From NCBI GenBank assembly GCA_937966115.1, contig CALCKX010000021.1:1-33323 (forward strand): a stretch of 33,323 bases of DNA. Direction: 5' to 3'. The notes below the pieces were generated by a model that made no database searches, was not told the DNA's origin, and saw only the letters and a program-made list of their open reading frames with translations. The translations under genes and the position numbers were made by a program. Position 1 is the first letter of the stretch; every line of letters begins with the position of its first letter. Below, piece by piece: positions 30,801 to 33,323 of this stretch. This DNA is from an uncultured Chloracidobacterium sp. (GTDB lineage: Bacteria > Acidobacteriota > Blastocatellia > Chloracidobacteriales > Chloracidobacteriaceae).

Positions 30801-31733
30801 CCGGTTCCGCCCGACCCGGACGCCGCAGGCGGCCATCATCGCTACACGCCGCTCCAGTTGGCGAGCTTTGTCAACTGCCCGCGACGATATTACTTTGCGC
30901 GGTACCTGCACCCGCTTGACGAAGAGGGCGGCGGCGCGGCGCGGCGCGGCGACGACGCGGAGCGGCCTGAAGCCGCGGCGCGGCTTTCGCCAATAGCGCG
31001 GGGCTTGGTCATCCATCGGTTGTGCGAGACGCTAGAGCCGGAAGACCAGGGAGACGAAGCGTTGCGCCAGGCCTTGCAGGCGGCTATCGCCTTCCTCCGA
31101 GCGGCCGGGCAGTTGGACGAGGTCGCCTTCGCTGACGACGAAATCTTGCAGGACGCCTGGCATTTGGCGCGGCGGTACGCCCAGAGCAAGGTGCGCAAGG
31201 AAATTGACGCCGCTCGCGCCGCCGCGCGGCATGACGCGCGTTATGACGTTTGGAGCGAGCGCGAATTCGCCATCCGGCGCGACGAGGCGCTAATTGTGGG
31301 CGTCATGGACAAGGTCTTGATAACGCCGAGCGCGTCGGGCGCGGGCGTCACGGCGCATGTCGTGGATTTCAAGACCAATGCTTTCAAAGCCAAGGTCAAC
31401 GAGCCGGGCTTCAAGACCGAGCTTGCCGAAAAAGTCGCCGAGTATCGCTTGCAGCTACAGGCCTATGTCCTGGCGTTGTGGGAGCTGGCGCCGGAGGTAA
31501 CGGAGGCGCGGGCCACGCTCCACTTCGTCGCTCCGGACCACGCCTTCGAATTGCCGCCCGAGCAAGCGAGTCGGGAAGCCGTGACTCGCGCCGTCGGCGA
31601 CGCCGCGCGGAGATTGACCGCCATTCGGACTTTCGCCGCCGCCGACTTTGAAGCCAAGCCGGGCGCCCGCTGCTTGGCATGTCGCTACGCCGCCGTGTGC
31701 GCCGACGCCATCCGTGAAAAGGCCGGCGCCTGA
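27897..31733 (+). CDS. UvrD/AddA-like helicase fused to AddB-type Fe-S RecB nuclease
   Basis: From ATG 27897 the protein has 1278 residues; in-frame ATGs at 27882, 27867, 27852 and 27837 could add 5-20. The SF1 helicase motifs are complete: Walker A AGPGAGKT (30-37), motif Ia AITFTNKAANEMRERI, Walker B VDEFQDT (376-382), GDRKQSIYAFRGAE, LDVNFRS, TIHKSKGLEFPIV and YVAMTRAQ. The C-terminal PD-(D/E)xK nuclease has Asp1138, Asp1157 and Lys1159 (VDFKTN) and a QLQAY helix. Four cysteines (994, and 1259, 1262, 1268 as CxxC-x5-C) match the iron-sulphur arrangement of AddB and Cas4. The protein should process DNA ends in recombination repair. No second subunit gene is in the window. Confidence 0.9.
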   Translation: MSVALDPQTGFTCAQRQATETLDRSLVVTAGPGAGKTRVLTERFLRLLEQPGVGVENIVAITFTNKAANEMRERIRQRLDARIAASLGAADELGWRQRKRHLETAAIGTIHGFCSRLLREFPLEARVDPYFSTLDEYAAATMLDLAAQQAVTGAIDGGGPLVAELVAAYGRAELVAALKQAFNQLRSLGVALDEAERLTQENTLAAEGYEAHWRATAEAIDELRAFVKSESSAKKPAQTILAAQKFLDAWEGEAPALKSPPAPERLPDFLAALTRLRQALPDARGKASAAVKALQAWLGTRAKGGGQLEAAGLDVCARAYQPVVFGLLRGIDFLYAQAKREAAALDFEDLQLRARELLRSEDIRRRVRARYRHFLVDEFQDTNRLQRDILDALGAAQGAAATGQTFFFVGDRKQSIYAFRGAEVEVFEEVLESVTERGGKHLRLDVNFRSDPRLIAFFNNLFSRVMRKPDQSDASQLRRSGFVAYEAGRAFRLPLDAQAPAVTFLYAAVPRPEGGRSPQDESLRDIEAARLARYVKKLVDAKRPTVRAASGESRPPTYRDLALLLGALTDVKTYERALRQAGVPCYVVAGHGFYGRLEIADILALLEFLDNRADDIALAGILRSPLFGLSDETLLRLRLSAAVSGGADGRPGASLYSDLLTEARQRQAALPDDQRRLLDEAATVLEDLLAVRNRLPLPDLIERAIQRTGYDAVCAAAEDGPQRLSNLDKLVSLARRFARRETHLLRDFASYIREFRRLDVREAEAQLELGLDAVALLTIHKSKGLEFPIVLLPDLQRRWMQRAGRLVFERNGGLGFDIPDALGGLRPTRMKACVLDWLAAREQFERMRQLYVAMTRAQDCLVLSAVEEAPDSQRAEGSARSFLDWIKAAIELPKTPGETELELGDARIRFIGPDAPEVARDEGGLDESGWAAEAPPSRDAFVREARRAAHSRERAQRALIRDLEDQLAPVPPDPDAAGGHHRYTPLQLASFVNCPRRYYFARYLHPLDEEGGGAARRGDDAERPEAAARLSPIARGLVIHRLCETLEPEDQGDEALRQALQAAIAFLRAAGQLDEVAFADDEILQDAWHLARRYAQSKVRKEIDAARAAARHDARYDVWSEREFAIRRDEALIVGVMDKVLITPSASGAGVTAHVVDFKTNAFKAKVNEPGFKTELAEKVAEYRLQLQAYVLALWELAPEVTEARATLHFVAPDHAFELPPEQASREAVTRAVGDAARRLTAIRTFAAADFEAKPGARCLACRYAAVCADAIREKAGA

Positions 31734-31792
31734 AAGCGGCTTCGAGACGCGCCCGCCCGGGCAAGCCAAGCGCGCCCGCGCAGGCGCCGCCG

Positions 31793-32749
31793 CTACGCCG
31801 CGTCGCCCGCGAGGCGGCAGACTTCGTCGGCGCAGCCCCACGCCAGCGTGAATCCGGCTCCGCCGTGGCCGTAGTTATGAATGACGACCGACGCGCCGAG
31901 GCGCTCGCGTTCCAGACGTATAGCTGCTCGCCCTGGTCGCAGTCCGACGCGAGCTTCCAAAACTTCAGCGGCGGCCAGCGCCGGCTCGAGCGCCCGGCAG
32001 TTGCGCAAGATGGTCGCGGTTGTCGTCGCGTCCGGCGTTGTATCGCTCGCATTTGGCAGCGCCGTGCCGCCAAGGATGACATCCGCCTGGCGCGGAATCG
32101 TGTAGCTGATGCGCCGGGGGCCTTGGTCGTCCGTCAGAGCGCGCCGCGCGCCCGGATTGGTCACCCGGACGACTTGCCCCTGAATGGGGAACACCTCCGG
32201 GTCGCCGGCTAGCTCGCGCGCGCCCAGGCCGGCGCAGTTGATAACCAAGGCGCAGTCAGCGCAGGCTTCGGCCAAGCTCCGCACCTCGCCCGCGACGATG
32301 ACGCCGCCGCCGGCCTCGAAGCGCCGGACCAGATAGGGCAGGTAGAGCGGCGTTTCAATCACCGGCACGGTCGCCGCGTAGCCGACGACGTAGCCTGGCG
32401 GCAGGTCTTCCCCAACGCATCGCTCGACGCCGCCAGCCGCTTCCGCCCACCAGGGGGCGGGCGCGTCATGGTCGAAAAGCTCGATGAAGGTCGTTGGAAT
32501 GACGCCTGGGACGCCCGCCGCATGCTGGCGCATCAGCTCGTCGAAGGTCGCCTTCGACCACGGCAAAGCCTTTTCCTTGGGCGCGCAGCGGTAAGGGTAC
32601 CAGAGCGCCGCCGCGACGTCGGAGGTGGTCGCTGGCGGAAGCTCGCGGGCCCGGATAACGACGCGATGCCCGGCTGCTTGCAAGCGGATGGCGCAGGCGA
32701 GACCAGAGATGCCGCATCCAATGACCAGCGCGGAAACTTGTCGGCCCAT
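31793..32749 (-). CDS. D-amino-acid oxidase-like FAD-dependent oxidoreductase
   Basis: From ATG 32749 the protein has 318 residues. It opens with the FAD-binding VIGCGISG (9-16), the expected N-terminus of the family, so the longer frame from 32887 is not used; that choice also fits the promoter at 32795-32823. Features of D-amino-acid oxidases are SDVAAALWYPY (43-53), INCAGLGARELAGD, PIQGQVVRV, a Tyr in the RISYTIPR segment, an Arg in GLRPGR, and the C-terminal HNYGHGGAGFTLAWG. It should deaminate a D-amino acid with production of hydrogen peroxide. A related deaminating oxidase (e.g. D-aspartate oxidase) is possible. It is convergent with the helicase gene (59 bp between stops). Confidence 0.88.
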   Translation of the reverse strand: MGRQVSALVIGCGISGLACAIRLQAAGHRVVIRARELPPATTSDVAAALWYPYRCAPKEKALPWSKATFDELMRQHAAGVPGVIPTTFIELFDHDAPAPWWAEAAGGVERCVGEDLPPGYVVGYAATVPVIETPLYLPYLVRRFEAGGGVIVAGEVRSLAEACADCALVINCAGLGARELAGDPEVFPIQGQVVRVTNPGARRALTDDQGPRRISYTIPRQADVILGGTALPNASDTTPDATTTATILRNCRALEPALAAAEVLEARVGLRPGRAAIRLERERLGASVVIHNYGHGGAGFTLAWGCADEVCRLAGDAA

Positions 32750-32794
32750 GCGTTTCGAGGAAATAACGGGCAGGCTTGCGGGGGTTTTTAGGAC

Positions 32795-32823
32795 ATGATG
32801 GCTATGGCGGCAAAGCAAGTCAA
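32795..32823 (-). promoter_or_regulatory. Candidate sigma70 promoter of the D-amino-acid oxidase gene
   Basis: On the minus strand TTGACT (32823-32818) and CATCAT (32800-32795) are 17 bp apart; the -35 box is 5/6 and the -10 box 4/6. Transcription would begin near 32788 and leave a leader of about 40 nt to the ATG at 32749. Confidence 0.45.
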
Positions 32824-32891
32824 AAGCGGCGGCGCGGCTGGCGCGCGGAGCGTCCGACGCGACCTCGAAACCCCGTTCCCGAACCATCCCT

Positions 32892-33323
32892 ATGAAGCCT
32901 ACCGATTTTAGTTACTACTGGTGGATCGCGGTCGGGGCGCTGGCATCCGGCTTGGCGATCTTCTTTATCAAGAAGTCAGAGGGCGCGGCGGAGGCCCGCG
33001 AGTCGCTCCGCTTCCCGCTCTGGTGCGTGGCGGCGGCCTTGGCGCTGACGCTCGCTGACGCGCTTTTGTCGAGCTTTGCCCCGCCGTTGCTGTTCCGGCA
33101 GGCGGCGTCCGTGAGTCTCGCGCTGGCGCTCGGGCGGCTATCCGTGCTGGCGTTTTTCGACGCCGGCATCGCCAGCCGCCTGGGACTGGCCGCCGAGCGC
33201 ATCTTCCGCGACATCGTGCAGGGCATCGTCTATGCCACGGTCGTCTTGCTGGCGCTGAGCTGGGCTGGCGTGCAGGTCACCTCGCTTTTGGTGACTTCGG
33301 CGCTGTTTACGGCGATCATCGGC
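32892..33323 (+). CDS. MscS-type mechanosensitive channel, N-terminal part (cut by right edge)
   Basis: An open frame of 144 codons starts at ATG 32892 and runs off the window. It encodes membrane helices at about 9-25, 49-67, 77-96 and 112-132. The last visible stretch (FRDIVQGIVYATVVLLALSW, then VTSLLVTSALFTAIIG) matches the region leading into the pore helix of MscS-like channels, where GFALQDTLGN would be expected next. Such channels release solutes on hypo-osmotic shock, and some carry C-terminal regulatory domains that cannot be seen here. No strong ribosome site precedes the ATG. Confidence 0.72.
   Translation, partial: MKPTDFSYYWWIAVGALASGLAIFFIKKSEGAAEARESLRFPLWCVAAALALTLADALLSSFAPPLLFRQAASVSLALALGRLSVLAFFDAGIASRLGLAAERIFRDIVQGIVYATVVLLALSWAGVQVTSLLVTSALFTAIIG

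Noticed and set aside
32795-32911. A 38-codon frame (MMAMAAKQVKSGG...) overlapping the start of the MscS-like gene
   Set aside because: It could be a leader peptide, but it has no good ribosome site and its start overlaps the -10 box proposed for the opposite strand, so support is too thin.

Overview
The window is a high-GC, densely packed bacterial chromosome segment with about 28 protein genes, one tRNA and no sign of phage, transposon or CRISPR. Family content points to Acidobacteriota, possibly a Chloracidobacterium/Blastocatellia relative. The evidence is a small CxH...CxxC protein, a long TPR protein with a small two-helix partner, a DUF4388 gene beside a Ras-like GTPase, a double-length ThyX and an archaeal/fungal-type aspartate-semialdehyde dehydrogenase. 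This assignment is inference and was not tested by a search.

Layout: (1) 1-1544, minus strand: a DUF4388 protein, a small GTPase and a gene cut by the left edge, behind a clear sigma70-like promoter with a repeated upstream box. (2) 1545-5342: a repeat-bearing spacer, an SDR oxidoreductase (minus), then on the plus strand a small zinc-binding-like protein, a secreted S1/P1 nuclease, rsmA and tRNA-Ala(GGC) with its terminator. (3) 5386-10973, plus: three 17-bp repeats, a UbiD-type decarboxylase, an M1-peptidase-like TPR protein that has lost its zinc ligands, and an eight-haem cytochrome c, packed as one operon. (4) 11099-15588, minus: a two-helix membrane protein, a 984-residue TPR protein with its own promoter, rnhB, and a zinc-ribbon membrane protein. 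(5) 15760-24993, plus: a long gene train with nuoH, a sensor histidine kinase, rmlA-rmlC-wecG/tagA-asd chained by 4-bp ATGA overlaps, a small membrane protein, thymidine kinase, ispF and a two-module AAA ATPase. (6) 25007-27607, minus: a double-domain ThyX and an E1-alpha 2-oxoacid dehydrogenase subunit. (7) 27661-33323: tandem repeats, a helicase-nuclease whose start lies in a 15-bp tandem repeat, a D-amino-acid-oxidase-like flavoenzyme (minus), and the start of an MscS-type channel cut by the right edge.

How the genes fit together: thymidine kinase (salvage) and ThyX (de novo) both supply dTMP. RmlA, RmlC and the WecG/TagA enzyme belong to surface polysaccharide synthesis, but rmlB and rmlD are not in the window. 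UbiD (possibly quinone synthesis), NuoH and the multihaem cytochrome suggest respiratory metabolism.

Most unusual points: the M1-like protein with all three zinc ligands replaced, sitting just before the octahaem cytochrome; a tandem repeat whose every unit supplies both an SD-like GGAG and an ATG for the helicase; a single chain joining UvrD/AddA helicase motifs to an AddB-type iron-sulphur nuclease; the ThyX duplication with its RHR motif kept in only one half; a 13-residue motif kept twice in the linkers of the TPR protein despite divergent codons; and many 11-18 bp tandem or spaced repeats in short spacers.
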